Source of the DNA: Stenocarpella maydis
Lineage: Eukaryota > Ascomycota > Sordariomycetes > Diaporthales > Diaporthaceae
DNA: 64,000 nt
Assembly (NCBI GenBank): GCA_002270565.1
Contig: NQMI01000005.1
Span: forward strand, 62,001-126,000
Direction of reading: 5' to 3'
Shown here: piece after piece, positions 22,587 to 33,767 of the stretch
How positions within the stretch are numbered: position 1 is the first letter of the stretch
Layout of the letters: every line of letters begins with the position of its first letter
The notes under the pieces: model-generated
Databases searched by the model: none
Seen by the model: only the letters and a program-made list of their open reading frames with translations
Told to the model about the DNA's origin: nothing
Position numbers and translations under genes: made by a program

Positions 22587-23360
22587 ATGTCAGCACCGAG
22601 CCGGCCCCAGTACGACACGGAGCACGAGGTGATGTGGTTCATCGCCGTGCAAAAGGAGCCCTCGTGGGAGCAGGACCGCTTCCTGCACGAGTACCAAAGG
22701 GTGCACGTCGACCTGGCGCGCGAGGGCCACAGGCACACCGGGCTGCCCCTCAACTACGTGCAGGCCGGCGCGCGGGGGCTCCCCGACGGGGCCAACCCGG
22801 GCGGCGAGGAGGACGGAAGCGGCGGCGACGGCGCCTGGGACTTTGTGACGTGCCTGAGCTGGCCGAGCACGTTTGCCATCTGGAAGGGGTTCCAGAGCCC
22901 CGCGTACCAGGAGACGGCCGGGAAGCACGTGTTCTGCCGGCTGGACCAGAAGGGGATGCTGGCGAGGAGGGTCGGCGGGGTGGGAGCCGCGACGGAGAGG
23001 TTCGTCGGGGACGGGGAGTTTGCCGTGCATGTCTTCCAGCGGCGGGCTGCCGCGGGCGAGGAGGTCGGGCCGGAGTGGGTTGAGGGGAGGGTGAGGCTTG
23101 CCGAGGGCCTGGCTGGGGCGGAGGGGAGCCTGTTGCGGCAGTACACTATCTGGAAGGACGCGACGCCCGAGGATACCGATACCTTCTTCAAGGGGACGCA
23201 GTTCTTGGGAGGGCTGTGGCACAAGTTCACGGCTGTCGAGCGCTTCGTATTTAGGAACGGGGAGGAGGCAGGTCGCTTTTGGAAGGAGAACCGCGCGTCC
23301 ATTGCTGGCAGCCCTGGGTCGACATATGTTGTGGGCGGGACAGCCTCTGTTGCGATCTAG
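22587..23360 (+). CDS. EthD-like dimeric alpha/beta-barrel protein
   Basis: Single exon, 257 residues. The N-terminal half (VMWFIAVQKEPSWEQDRFL ... HRHTGLPLNYVQ) resembles the ferredoxin-like strand-helix pattern of EthD proteins, with a His/Tyr-rich loop before NYVQ. FVTCLSWPSTFAIWKGFQ and ESPAYQET-like text continue the second part of the fold. A second, similar half follows (residues about 130-257), so the protein probably forms the dimeric alpha/beta barrel within one chain. A Gly/Asp-rich linker lies near residues 65-85. Such proteins can be small-molecule enzymes or cofactors in fungal secondary metabolism, but no cluster partner is nearby. Function is unknown. Confidence 0.62.
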   Translation: MSAPSRPQYDTEHEVMWFIAVQKEPSWEQDRFLHEYQRVHVDLAREGHRHTGLPLNYVQAGARGLPDGANPGGEEDGSGGDGAWDFVTCLSWPSTFAIWKGFQSPAYQETAGKHVFCRLDQKGMLARRVGGVGAATERFVGDGEFAVHVFQRRAAAGEEVGPEWVEGRVRLAEGLAGAEGSLLRQYTIWKDATPEDTDTFFKGTQFLGGLWHKFTAVERFVFRNGEEAGRFWKENRASIAGSPGSTYVVGGTASVAI

Positions 23361-23919
23361 GTTTTTGTACAGAGCGCTTGAGATGCTTCTGTCCTCTGAT
23401 ACAGCCGTACTAGATATCCGGAGGACAGGGCTACCTACAGAAAGAGGCATCCGTGTGAGTGTTGTAAGTCTAGGTGCTTGGAGTGGGTGTTGGGGGGGGG
23501 TGGGGAAGGGAAGAATCAAACTTAACATGACCCTCAATGTGAATAGTGACTGAGGGTTAAAGTAGTGACTGTAGGGCAGTGACTGTTTTAGGGACTGTCC
23601 CCACAACAAATCGTGTAACTTGAACGCTTGCCTCAAAACACCATTTTTGTTATGGTTCGAGGACAAGAAAACACTCTGCCCCTTTGGCAACATCTGGAAA
23701 CTCAACCCAGGCGCACTATTTGAGTTGAAGCCTGTACCTTAAGGTTCAACCAACGCCACGCCAGGAAGTCGTGTTTTCTGACAAAAAGTGGTCAACCTGG
23801 GAAGCTGGAAACACACACCTCATTGCCGTCCTCATCGATTGCATCGACCAAGCCAATCCTACTGCCACATACGACTGTAACAACAGCAGCTTAATTGGCA
23901 CCGGCATTTATAACAGTCA

Positions 23920-24760
23920 TGGCTCTCCGAGACTACCAAGGTAGGTATTCCTATAGGCGGCAAATTCACCTATCCGATCCACAAACGCCGTTCAAAAGAG
24001 AACGTTGATGCTCTACGGCGAGCTGAGTCTAGCTTGGACCAATTTTGGTCCCAGTCGACAAGGAAATGTCTCGACAAGCAAGAGAAATCGAGGACCCGGA
24101 CTTGCATTGGCTGCTGTCATCAACGCGGGCACTCCAGCGAATCCCGGAACGGGTTGATGAGAATCTCACCGAAGGCACCGTCCAGAAGTCGGGGCAGTCT
24201 TCCCAGATAGATGGCGATATTGACGCGATGCCCATTTCGTGGACTGCGATCAACATCGGACAACCCGAAATTAGACCTTGTCACCCCCAAGGCTTCGTTG
24301 CTGCTCCCGAGAAGTCCAAGATCAAGACCAGGAAAGCAGCTTCTGCTGGAATGGCCGAGGCCGAGACCACGACCAAGGTCCTGGATTCATCAACAGAGGC
24401 GAGTGCTCCGCCACTAGTGGAGGTGGACAAATGCACACACAGGGTTTTCCAAGCTCTTTTCTTCCATACGGGAGTCACCTCGAAGCCAGCAGAGATCCCA
24501 TGGGTCGACTTCCTGCATGCAATGGTGTGTATGGGGTTCAGCGTTGAGAAGCTCTACGGTGCGGTCCGGATTTTCCGCCGGGATTCGGACGATCTGAAGA
24601 GGAGTATTCAGTTCCATGAGCCTCACCCTCAGCGAAAAAAATACCTTTCATGATCGCCCGCCGTTTTGTGCGCAGGCTGAATCGCGCGTTTTGGCTGGAC
24701 TGGAAGCATGTTTGTTCTGAAGGTGAAGTGAGACTAGGTATCCGGAATCTCAGGCAAGAC
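23920..24760 (+). pseudogene. Decayed fungal conserved family gene (IPWxDFLHAM / IQFHEPHP motifs)
   Basis: Three partly overlapping frames together resemble a widespread Pezizomycotina protein of unknown function. KFTYPIHKRRSKENVDAL (about 23960) and RRAESSLDQFWSQ share one frame. VDKEMSRQAREIEDPDLHWL to IPWVDFLHAM and SIQFHEPHPQRK continue in a second frame. MIARRFVRRLNRAFWLDW after 24652 is in a third. The shifts fall at about 24047 (TCCCAGTCGAC) and in the A7 run at 24636-24642; each needs a one-base indel to repair. No intron fits either site. The gene is therefore broken, or the sequence has homopolymer errors. I do not know the family's role. Confidence 0.6.
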
Positions 24761-25400
24761 CAATCACAGACTTTCCAGATGTCAAAAGCCAGGAGGGGAA
24801 ACACTCGTGAATTACCGGCAAGCGAAGACTTGAATGACCGACCATTTCCGGTTTCCAAGTCGCGAAGTTATTTGAGCACCGCCGCGTCCATATGTCCCAG
24901 ACTTGCGGGTCTGTTCTCAATGAGAAGCTTGCACAGTGACTGGCCGGAAATCGGCAAACGAGAAGGGGGGGGGCCAGGAGCTGGGGGTCTCCCCACAATC
25001 GCAAGCTGGTAACATTTGAGACTGTGTAAAGAAGAGAGTGAGACTATACCAAACACTAAGTAGCTGCTCACTCCGTCTACTTCTGTCATCATAAAATCTT
25101 TATTATATTGTCACTTGTCGATTGGATTGCGAGAATTGCGAAGACTTCTGAACTTCATGAGCAACTGTGAACAGCGTTGACTATGCCTCGAAACAGCACC
25201 ATCAAGGCAGCCAGGTGACGCAGTTTGCAGCGGTGATAGTTATGCCACGAATCATCTTAGGGTACAGCCCAAATGGACAGTGGACGCGATCGATGGTCTC
25301 TCCACAATGCGCGGAGGGACTGCCGCATATGGGCTACTATCGTACTGGGGCTGGCATCCATCCCGATTGGGGGGATTTCCCGATCGCCAGTCGATCGATG
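24761..25400. other. Spacer between decayed gene and MITE-like repeat
   Basis: No gene recognised. It contains a 9-G run at 24965-24973 and AT-rich DNA around 25090-25130. Confidence 0.4.
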
Positions 25401-25643
25401 TACGCGTAAACCCCCCTCTGTTATCACTCAATGACTTCTCAAGCTCCCTAACTACAGCGGCTACCTAGATATATTAAAGTTCTGATAGAGAAATCCTGAT
25501 TTATATAAAAAGAAAATGGGGGGGATATAACATTATTTACATATATTATTTCAACTGAGTTTCAAGGAAAATCCACGTTCCAGGAATCTTTACTCTAGAA
25601 TTAAAGTCACTGAGTGATAATAAAGAGGGGTTTACCCTGTATA
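25401..25643. mobile_element. MITE-like inverted-repeat element with TA ends
   Basis: The left end (25401 onward) reads TACGCGTAAACCCCCCTCTG then TTATCACTCAATGACTT. The right end, in reverse complement from 25643, reads TATACAGGGTAAACCCCTCT then TTATTATCACTCAGTGACTT. The arms of about 35-40 bases surround an A/T-rich core with no coding potential. Terminal TA and GTAAACCCC-type ends resemble fungal Tc1/mariner-pogo relatives that insert at TA. The total of about 240 bp fits a non-autonomous MITE. It lies about 230 bp upstream of the polygalacturonase start and so may overlap its promoter. Confidence 0.5.
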
Positions 25644-25875
25644 ACATACCCAGGGGGCTGTATTTTAATCTTGCTATTGGAGGATTAAGATCTTCCCTTA
25701 GTATGACGGGCACAGACGCCTGAACTCCGCCGTGACGCGTTCTTTGGTGCGACGCATACTCACGATGGAGGCGAGCAGTTGTATATAAGTCTGCCAAGAT
25801 GCCAAGACAGCCGCCATCTCTTGAACATCTGCCTTGGCATCGGACGCTGCCGTGATTCGCCTCCAGCTGCCGTCA

Positions 25876-27314
25876 ATGAAGCCCTCCAGTTGCTACTCCC
25901 TGCTCATGGCAGCCTTCGCCGGGTGCGTGGCGGCCTCGCCCGTCGCCGAGCCGGGTCCGATCATCACCCCTGCTCCCAGCCCAAACAAGAACAAGAGGGC
26001 CAACAGCTGTACCTTCTCCGGCTCGTCTGGCGCCTCGCGTGCCAGTGTGAGCCAGAAGTCATGTGCCACCATCGTGCTATCCTCCCTTGTGGTCCCGTCC
26101 GGTACTACATTGGACCTCTCCAGCCTTGCGGATGACACCACTGTCAGTACAACTACCGTTTAACATTTCTCACGCAAACCCGGGCATGTAAATTAAATAT
26201 GGCAGGTCATCTTCGAGGGCACCACGACCTGGGGCTATCAAGCATGGGACGGTCCCCTCCTGCAGATTGGAGGCAATTCCATAACCGTCCAGGGTGCATC
26301 TGGGGCCGTCCTCGATGGGGGCGGGTCTAAGTACTGGGACGGTGAGGGCGGCTCCGGTGGCGTGACGAAGCCCAAGTTCTTCTACGCGCACAGCCTTACC
26401 GACTCGACCATCACGAACTTGCACATCCAGAACACACCCATCCAGGCTGTAAGCATCGCCAGCGCGGACGGTCTCACCATCACTGGCATGACCATCGACA
26501 ACTCTGCTGGCGACAGCAAGGGGAAGAACACCGACTGCTTCGACATTGGTACCTCCTCTAATGTTGTTATCACGGGTGCAAATTGTTATAACCAGGATGA
26601 CTGCGTTGCTGTCAACTCTGGAACTGTGAGTAAAGCGCTGAGTGATCAATGGCTTCTTTTTGGACAAGGGCTAACTTTATGAGCAGGGCATCACTTTTGA
26701 GAACTCTGTCTGCTCTGGCGGTCACGGCTTGTCAATCGGGTCGGTGGGAGGTAGAACAGATAATACAGTCGACACGGTCACCTTCTATAACAATGAGGTC
26801 AAGAACTCGGTGAATGGTGAGTCTAGTGCTAGACCCGGAATCCAAGATCCATCTAACACTCAAAAAGGAATCCGGGTCAAGGCCACGGAGGGCGACACGG
26901 GAGAGATCAAAGGCGTCACCTATCAAGACATCACACTCTCAGCGATCTCACAGTAAGTCACCTCTAGCTCGATTCCATTCCCAGATGGAAAGAAAGAACA
27001 CTTTTCTTCTAGCCACAAAAAAAGATGGAGTCGTGTTTGCTAACACACTCTTTCAACGCAGGTACGGCGTCCTAATCGAGCAGAACTACAATGGCGGGGA
27101 TCTCAAGGGCACTCCCACCTCTGGCGTCCCTATCACAGGCCTCGTGCTCAACAACATCTCCGGATCAGGCGCTGTCTCCAGCAGCGGGTATGACGTTGTG
27201 ATTGTTTGCGGCTCAGGCGCATGCTCCGGGTGGACTTGGGAGAGCGTCACAGTGACAGGAGGCAAGAAGTATAGCGGCTGCTCGAACGTTCCGTCTGGTG
27301 TGGCTTGCTCGTAG
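25876..27314 (+). CDS. Endopolygalacturonase, glycoside hydrolase family 28
   Basis: Five exons: 25876-26142, 26206-26625, 26687-26816, 26868-26952 and 27062-27314, giving 384 residues with consistent phases. It has a signal peptide ([20 protein letters not shown]) and a short propeptide ending in KNKR, a likely Kex2 site. GH28 motifs are complete: NTDCFDIG (D199), [11 protein letters not shown] (D220, D221), [12 protein letters not shown] (H242) and IRVKATEG (Arg/Lys pair). The right-handed beta-helix enzyme cleaves internal alpha-1,4 bonds of homogalacturonan outside the cell, in plant-wall degradation. In the first motif Cys replaces the usual Gly of NTDGFD. The first donor is GTCAGT, which is less usual. 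Pectinases are typically induced by pectin and repressed by glucose; nothing here tests that. Confidence 0.95.
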
Positions 27315-27382
27315 TTAGGATGGGTGGTCATGGCATCTGCTTTTGGGAGAGCCGGAGCAGTGGTTTTGAATATCTCGAACGC

Positions 27383-27410
27383 CTACCTACCTAGGATACC
27401 TAGGTAGGTA
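27383..27410. other. Perfect 12-bp hairpin 3' of the polygalacturonase
   Basis: TACCTACCTAGG and its reverse complement CCTAGGTAGGTA are separated by ATA, about 70 bases after the stop codon. CCTAGGTA-type words recur at 27575, 28012 and 8776. It could form a 3' UTR stem or be a short repeat remnant. Confidence 0.45.
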
Positions 27411-28218
27411 AGTAGCTACTCCACCCGAGCCATCTCGGCCAAGTCGGCTGTCTGTCGTCAATATACAGTTTCCTAATCAAGAATTTTAGGTGTAAATCAA
27501 CAATCAATGCTAGTATTAGTAGAAATCGGTCTCATAAATGAAAGGTAGTTTCTTCTGCGGCGATATTGTCGACCTAGCCTAGGTAGGACAATTTCCTTTA
27601 GAGAGCTAGCTACCTTGGTACTCTGGATGAATGTGCTCGCATACAGATGTTTTTGTCTAGGCTATTCTCTTCTATGATAGAGCCGCTCCCATGATTTGCT
27701 ATATTCTTTTCATCATGGGATATGTTCCGCCAGTCAAGCTCTATTGGTATAATTACACATCGCAGCAAACGTGACTGGGAAATGCTCTTGCTGAAGGATA
27801 TATTGCACGATTGGCTCACATTGAATGGAGCAGTCGGCGAATAGATGTACCCGGTAATTTTGTGGTGTGATGTATTATCCGAAGATGGCATAGCATTAAG
27901 TCGCCGTGCAGGGGCATCCGTCTCTTAGACCAATTGAAAACAAACACGGCCATGCACAATGGGCGTATAGCTCCACGATCCTCGAGGCCTCTTTGGGGCC
28001 ATCGATATTGTACCTAGGTACATAGACAAATTCAGTACACCTAAATCAGCTACGTACCCATCACAGTTGCACGTTTGCAGCCATCCCTTTTGTTAATGGA
28101 TTTCCACCTGTGCCCATCTTTACAGTCATCCCGGCGTCAATCAAAAGTGAGGCACACCTCCTGGACAATTGGCATTCTTGACGGGCTAAGCCATCGGATA
28201 GCCGAGACCGAATTGCGG
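27411..28218. other. Spacer downstream of polygalacturonase
   Basis: About 800 bases with several CCTAGG-type palindromes and short open frames. No gene is supported. Confidence 0.4.
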
Positions 28219-28567
28219 TTATCTTGGCGGGGGTCCAAATGTTGGCATTGGGTATGGAATGGGACGCGTATGGACGCTACCATCACTCTTGGTGACGGTC
28301 ATCATCGTCTCGGGTCGAGCAGCTACCTCGTGCGGGTTGTCAATGAGCTTGGTGGCGCTCAACGCAGTGGCAGCAGGTAATCTGGCTGGGTTCTGTTGTT
28401 AAGAGGGGAAGGAAACAGTTGAGAAAGGTGCGTCAAAACTCACGCCTGGTTATTGTCGTAGTATCGGGTAATTTTGGCGGCTGGATTGGAAACACCTGCG
28501 GCAAGCTCGAGGCACCGCGGCATAGCATCAAGCCAGAAAGCAAGAATATGTCGAAGCTCGGACGCAT
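28219..28567 (-). CDS. Small secreted protein candidate, 96 residues
   Basis: Exons 28567-28444 and 28385-28219. The first exon begins MRPSFDIFLLSGLMLCRGAS, a good signal peptide, and ends at a GTGAGT donor. The acceptor ACCCAG restores a frame that reads on to PRLPAATALSATKLIDNPHE and ends TRPIPYPMPTFGPPPR. The mature part is Pro/Thr-rich and has no cysteine. A competing frame on the same strand (28754-28440) looks coding for a while (GNVEPIGTERNIVPVLPRFD) but lacks a start, and it may be an older exon or chance. The gene lies in the 2-kb gap between two metabolic genes. It could be an effector-like or wall protein. Confidence 0.45.
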
Positions 28568-28898
28568 GTTTAAACTGGTAGGAAGAGGACAATATAAGAC
28601 AGCCCAAGAGTAAAATGAGAATGTTAGAGAAGGTCATTTCTTTTATATAATCGAATCTCGGTAGTACGGGCACGATATTCCTCTCTGTACCAATGGGCTC
28701 AACATTGCCGAGGCTGGTGGTAATATCGGAGGTCCTTGCGCTCGATCTGGCCACTGAGGCATGTACCTCTTGTGCGAGTTTGTTCCTTTTCAGGACATCG
28801 CCGGATTAATGAGATCAGATTGCCAACTAGCGCAAATTGCAAATGTCATTGTCGTGACATAGTCATCGGCTTGTGACTACTTCCCAGAGCCTGGAGTG

Positions 28899-30421
28899 TC
28901 ACTTGGACCCGACGCTGCAAAGTGGTGCGATCATGCCAGAATTTAACTCGTCTCTGACACGGGATGAGACTTCTTCCCACCTGGAAATAGCGTCTGCCTC
29001 AGCATCATACGCATACAGCCACCTGTTACGCATCTTAACCGACTCCGGGTCTATCTCTACCCCTTCTTCCAACCCCTTAAGGGCATTATGCCATCGATCG
29101 CGAAGATCTTCTCCAGCAGTTTGGCTTTGTCTAGTCCGCGAGAACCTCATCTTTTCATAGGCCCTCGTCTGTTGGGCATCATGTCAGCGCAATGCTGAAC
29201 TAGGCCGAAGCCCTGACTCGTATATCGAGCTGTCAGGTGGAACTTACTGCTAGTGGGATCTGATGGCGTCCCGCCAACTTTAGACACACAGCCAGAACGG
29301 CGGCGCTTTCTGTTGCTTGGCTCGCGCCTTGCGCACTAGTGGGAAGATGAGGGTGGCAGCTGTCACCGAGGAGGGCAATGTTGTGTTGTTTTGACACCCA
29401 GGTGGGTAATGGATCTCGATAGCAGATCTTCCAATCCAGCAGTGCCGGAGTCTTTTCGACGGCGGCGGCAATTCTCGGGTCCAATCCGACAATATGCTTT
29501 CTCACGTCGGCCATATCCCCCTCTTGGAACCACGACTCCTTGATCTCCATGTCTGCCTCATGAGATATTTTGCGCGTTATTATCCAGTTGAACTCCTCGC
29601 CATCACGCAGGGTATTTTGGACGAGATGTGTATCTAGTCCGATCCTTTGCAAGTCAGGTTTGGGACAAGCGGGGGCCAAAAAATGAGAATTCGAAAGTGG
29701 AAAAGGTGACATACCAGATATTCACGCAATCGTGATCAATGAAGTCTTGACATCGTTCATCGCCCTTTAGATGCTCTCCAGGGAAATATGCCCTCCAGCA
29801 AGAGTAACCACTACTTTTTGGGGCATCGGTAAATCCCAGAACAAGTTCTCGAGCACGGCTCTTGATCCCATCTGCGCCCACAACGACGTCGGCCCTGGCC
29901 ACGGTTCCATCCTTGAATACGACACTTGGTCTAGCATCATTTTCATCCCCCTCGCCGAACGCAACGACCTCGCAGCCCATGTTGATTTCTATGCCCGCGT
30001 CGCGCACACCGCGCAAGAAGGCCTCGTGATAATCCCCACGGTGGCCTATGTGCCCAGCCATGTCCATTAGCGGCTGCTGGGCCAGGATCTTACCATCGTG
30101 CCACCGCCTGATTTGCATATCCGGAGACTGGTTCCCGATCGAGGTGAGCGAGTGATGCAAGGTATCGCCGCCCCATCGTCGTAGCAATTTGAGTGCGTTC
30201 TCCCCCAGGCCCAGGGAGTCTCCCAGCCGGCGGAAGTTCGCGAGCTTCTCATAGACAACCACATTGTGCCCGTGGTGTTTCATTGCGAGCGCTGCAGCAC
30301 ACCCTCCTAGGCCGGCCCCGATAACGATCACTGCACTGTGAGAGCATGTTCGAGGATGTCTTTTGAGTTTCTGGAAATACTTACCGTCGATGCCGGTCCG
30401 CGTTTCGTCAGTGGCAATCAT
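28899..30421 (-). CDS. FAD-dependent monooxygenase (salicylate hydroxylase-like)
   Basis: Exons 30421-30385, 30330-29715, 29644-29248 and 29168-28899 encode 439 residues. The Rossmann motif VIVIGAGLGG (G17, G19, G22) binds the ADP part of FAD. VGADGIKSRAREL (about 162-175) is the conserved DG motif that contacts FAD and NADPH. LLGDSCHPHLPTSAQGASQA (about 309-328) is the GD motif that binds the ribityl chain. The C-terminal exon, RAYEKMRFSRTRQSQTAGE, is the usual helical end. The first intron interrupts the FAD motif after GID, a common position in this family. It is likely a flavin hydroxylase of aromatic compounds in the cytosol; the substrate is unknown. The start at 30421 was chosen over an in-frame TTG further upstream. 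Confidence 0.9.
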
Positions 30422-31919
30422 CCCGCTAAATGAACTTTGCAATATGCTCGAGAGCAAGTTGAATCAACTGTAGGTTGTGAAAGGTGCCTCCACAACGGGC
30501 TATTTTCTTACATTCTCGATTGTTAAGAAATCGAAGCGGGTCATTTACCCCGCGAGCAGATGCATGTGCTCTCGGTCGGGTATAGTACAGCCCGTCAGTC
30601 ACACGTGAGGGGTCCGATCATCACCCGTGGCCCGGTAATTGTCTGGGTCCCGAAAGCGGGACTGAGATGATCCCCTTCGTGCCCATTTTACCATGTATCT
30701 ACTATGGTAATGGGGTAAACCCACCAGTACTCATTACAACGTTGGCATCTTCATGCAAACCCTGCTGCAACTGCTGTGAAAGCGCGTGATTGTAACTGCA
30801 CTTGTTTCACATGTTGGATTCTCTAGAAAATCACCGTATTTTGTGACATTGAAGTCCCGAGGTCTGCATAGTTATTGATTTGATTCTAATTTCTCTGACC
30901 ATGTCCGAAGTGCGGGCCTTTGTTAGTTAACCCGGAATATATTTTGGAATATACAAAGCTAACTCTTATTACCCAGGTATCATCACGAACAACGTTCCCC
31001 TATCACATTGTCTCTCATCACATTCGGATACTTCGAGGCACCTTTTGGTAATTCTTAACACTTTCTTTAGTAACGCAAACCCAGCAGCCTACAATAAGTC
31101 TTTAGTCACAGTTCTCTTCACACCCGCCGGAGCTCAGGTCATTTGGGATTAGGACTGTGTTCTAAAGTTTCGCGACTGCAGAGACAATTGTGAGTTCGAA
31201 ATATTACCTACCAATAACTTGTCCAATTGGACAGCCAGGCCACTGAATGTTATCTCGAGCCTGTTGCCATTTACTCTGAATCACGTTCACCATGTTCAAG
31301 CTAATGGAGTCGACGCCAAGTCAGAATTGGGATGAACCATTGGCCGCCTGTAGGAATAGGACACCATGCCGTAAAGAAATCGGTATGTACTAGTAATGCT
31401 AAGAACGAGGGAATGTATCAATATGAGGCGCAAACCAAATCGCCTTGTGCATTTACGTAAAAAGACGAACGCCATATCATATTGATATTCCTTAGAGGGC
31501 ACCCTGCCTCATATCCCATTCGGTACTGATTGTGATGGATTTTATGCGATGTTGCGAAATACTTGTCTTCATCAATACTGGAAAAAGCTCCGTATGAATA
31601 CTCAGCCCAATAGCCACAGTCTTCACGTAAGAGAGCCTGGTTCCATCTAACAAAACGGCATTTCTCAGCATTTGACCTAAATGCGCTTTGAGTTAAGAGG
31701 AATCATTTCTTCTCCGGACATCTTCTCATAAGCATCGCCACTCCCAATTCTCCCAGTGTTGGTCACACACATCCCCCGGTGTTGAGCGGACACCATAACT
31801 TGGTAAGGCTATTTCGAGCCATCTGGATTTGAAAGTAGTTAGCTACGTGTTTGGCTGATTGATGAAAGGTTGATTTGGGAACTGAAAGGAGGCACTCACA
31901 TATATACACGGCCAATAGT
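30422..31919. other. Upstream region of the monooxygenase; no gene seen
   Basis: About 1.5 kb. Short open frames only (for example 31296-31502 minus), with no domain, signal peptide or splice support. No repeat was recognised. Confidence 0.45.
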
Positions 31920-33250
31920 TCAATACCAATAGGTATCCAAGTCGTCAGTGAAAGGACTTGACCCAATTATCCACTCATTATCTTCGTTGGCGCTGCCCGC
32001 TTTGTTCAAAACATCATGTCGATTTGCTGTGAAGAAGCCGAGGAAGGCCCACATGGCAATCAGGCATATGAGACCGCTGCTGATGTGGAGCCAGAGCCGA
32101 CAAGTCTTTCATGCATCCAAAAGCCTAGACTTTTGCTGAAATGACGGCTTCCACCATCGCCCGAAGTATATGCCTCCGAGACTGTAAAGCCACCACGCAC
32201 AATTCGCTAGTATTATTCCGTGACCCACACTGAGCAATGTCTGTAGAGACTGCCGAAGGTCTTCAGATTGGCAGTTAGAGAACCACGCTATCTGGCTCAG
32301 TTCAGATCCGGTGATGGTATTCAGCGAGTCCAGATTTTCCACCGTGCTGCGATACTCGAGACGGTAGAGAAATTCGACCACAAGTGCAAAGACGAAGACT
32401 ATATCCTACAGACACAGGCGAACACGCCGTCTTCGGAGGCCTCGCGAGAGTGATTGTGAGACAAAAGCGGGAAATACCGAGAAGGCGGATATGAATACGC
32501 AGTTCTGAGGGCCGAACAGTGAATGCACTTCCTCGGGGTGGAGGATTAGGGCCGCGTACCGAGTGACAGCTGCAACAAGCATCGGGATCGAGAATAGTAG
32601 CATTGCATCCAAGAAGCCGACCAGAGACCCCTCGAAGCCTGAAGCGACTTCTCGATACCTTGCGGTCCAACTCGAACAGCCTAACGAGCGCCCGTACGTT
32701 TCCACGATACTTGGTGCAATAGCCAGATAATATAAAGTCGCAAATATCGCTACTATGTAGTAAGAAATCATCATCTGATTGGTGTTAGAAGTGGAAGAAG
32801 AAAAAGAGCTCATGCATATGAAGCAACGCTGAGGAGAAGACTCACGCCGATACCTGACAGGTCCGAGTCACCGGAGAAGCCGAGACTCGGGCATACCTTC
32901 GACCCACAACTCTGGAGTGAAAACATTCTAATGTTTTGCAGCCTGGCTTCATCGATGTAGTTGAAGAAGCCTAGGTACCAAAGTAAAAGGTCTCCATCCG
33001 CTGGCTGAGTCCGGTTGTTTGGCACAAACTGATTTGAGGAACCCAGAAGCGATGGAAGCTGATTACAAAACCAAGGCTGTCCCCAGGTCCTGCGGCCGAG
33101 ACAAAGAGCAAAACCAGCCCGTTGTCCCAACTTAGCTCTTCAGAGGTCGTGGAGGGAGACAATCCAGCGCCCATCCTCCAAGCAAATAGATTCACAGACG
33201 GGCAAGCCGCCAGAGACGACTCTAAATCCACAACCCTGAATGGCCGACTC
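31920..33250 (-). pseudogene. Decayed multi-pass membrane protein gene
   Basis: Reading leftward, ACPSVNLFAWRMGAGLSP, LSWDNGLVLLFVSAAGPGD and FWVPQ lie in one frame with no ATG start. FVPNNRTQPADGDLLLWYLG then LGFSGDSDLSGIG follow in another; the shift near 33050 has no intron long enough to explain it. A good intron (GTGAGT...CAATCAG) then joins MMISYYIVAIFATLYYLAIA. A GTATTT...CTGTAG intron leads to DIVFVFALVVEFLYR. A TGA interrupts the line before RLWLHISSGLICLIAM, and the last exon ends DDLDTYWY. The protein had about five membrane helices and resembles fungal membrane proteins of unknown role. Missing start, frameshift and stop together suggest a pseudogene. Confidence 0.55.
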
Positions 33251-33767
33251 CATGTCTTACTCGTGAGGTGGAGAAGAAAACAAAGAAGACCAAAACAAAA
33301 AAAGAAAAAAAAAAGAGAAGAGTCGATTGGGACGGATTCGGCCTTAGATCCGAGACTTGTGGACCTCTGTTTCTCTGAGTGCTAATCCCGGGTACCCTGT
33401 TTCTTTCGCAACTGGGCAGCAACTATTTACAAACCGATGACTATTTCGAGTCAAGGAGTTTTAAAACATTCTCCTACAGGCTCTCATATCGTCTGTAGGC
33501 ACGACAACAGGGAATGATTGATTTTGAGGTCATTTATGCCCGCGATTAATCATGACCGATCTGAGGTCGGATCCCGGAGGGACGATCCACCGAGTACCTC
33601 GGCTCCGCGAGCCTTGGCCGCGGTTCGCCAAACGTCATCCCCCTACTCGCTCCTTTGGCTTGTCCCGAGGATCAACCTCGTGTTGGAAAAAGTATCGCCG
33701 GCCCATCGAATCCGTCAAGCACAGGCTCACATCTCCCTGCCTCACTCACGAAAAATCACCCGCCATC
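33251..33767. other. Promoter region of the oxidoreductase gene
   Basis: It contains an A-rich tract with G interruptions (33290-33325), the likely 5' UTR, and no separate gene. Confidence 0.45.

Noticed and set aside
22590..23705. 371-codon minus-strand frame opposite the EthD-like gene
   Set aside because: Leu/Pro/Arg-rich shadow without motifs.
28440..28754. 104-codon minus-strand frame that looks partly coding
   Set aside because: No start codon is linked to its best part, and it overlaps the better-supported secreted-protein exon in another frame; kept only as a note there.
32381..32470. Premature TAG in the membrane-protein relic
   Set aside because: A GTATTT...CTGTAG intron of about 70 nt removes it in frame, so it need not be a lesion.
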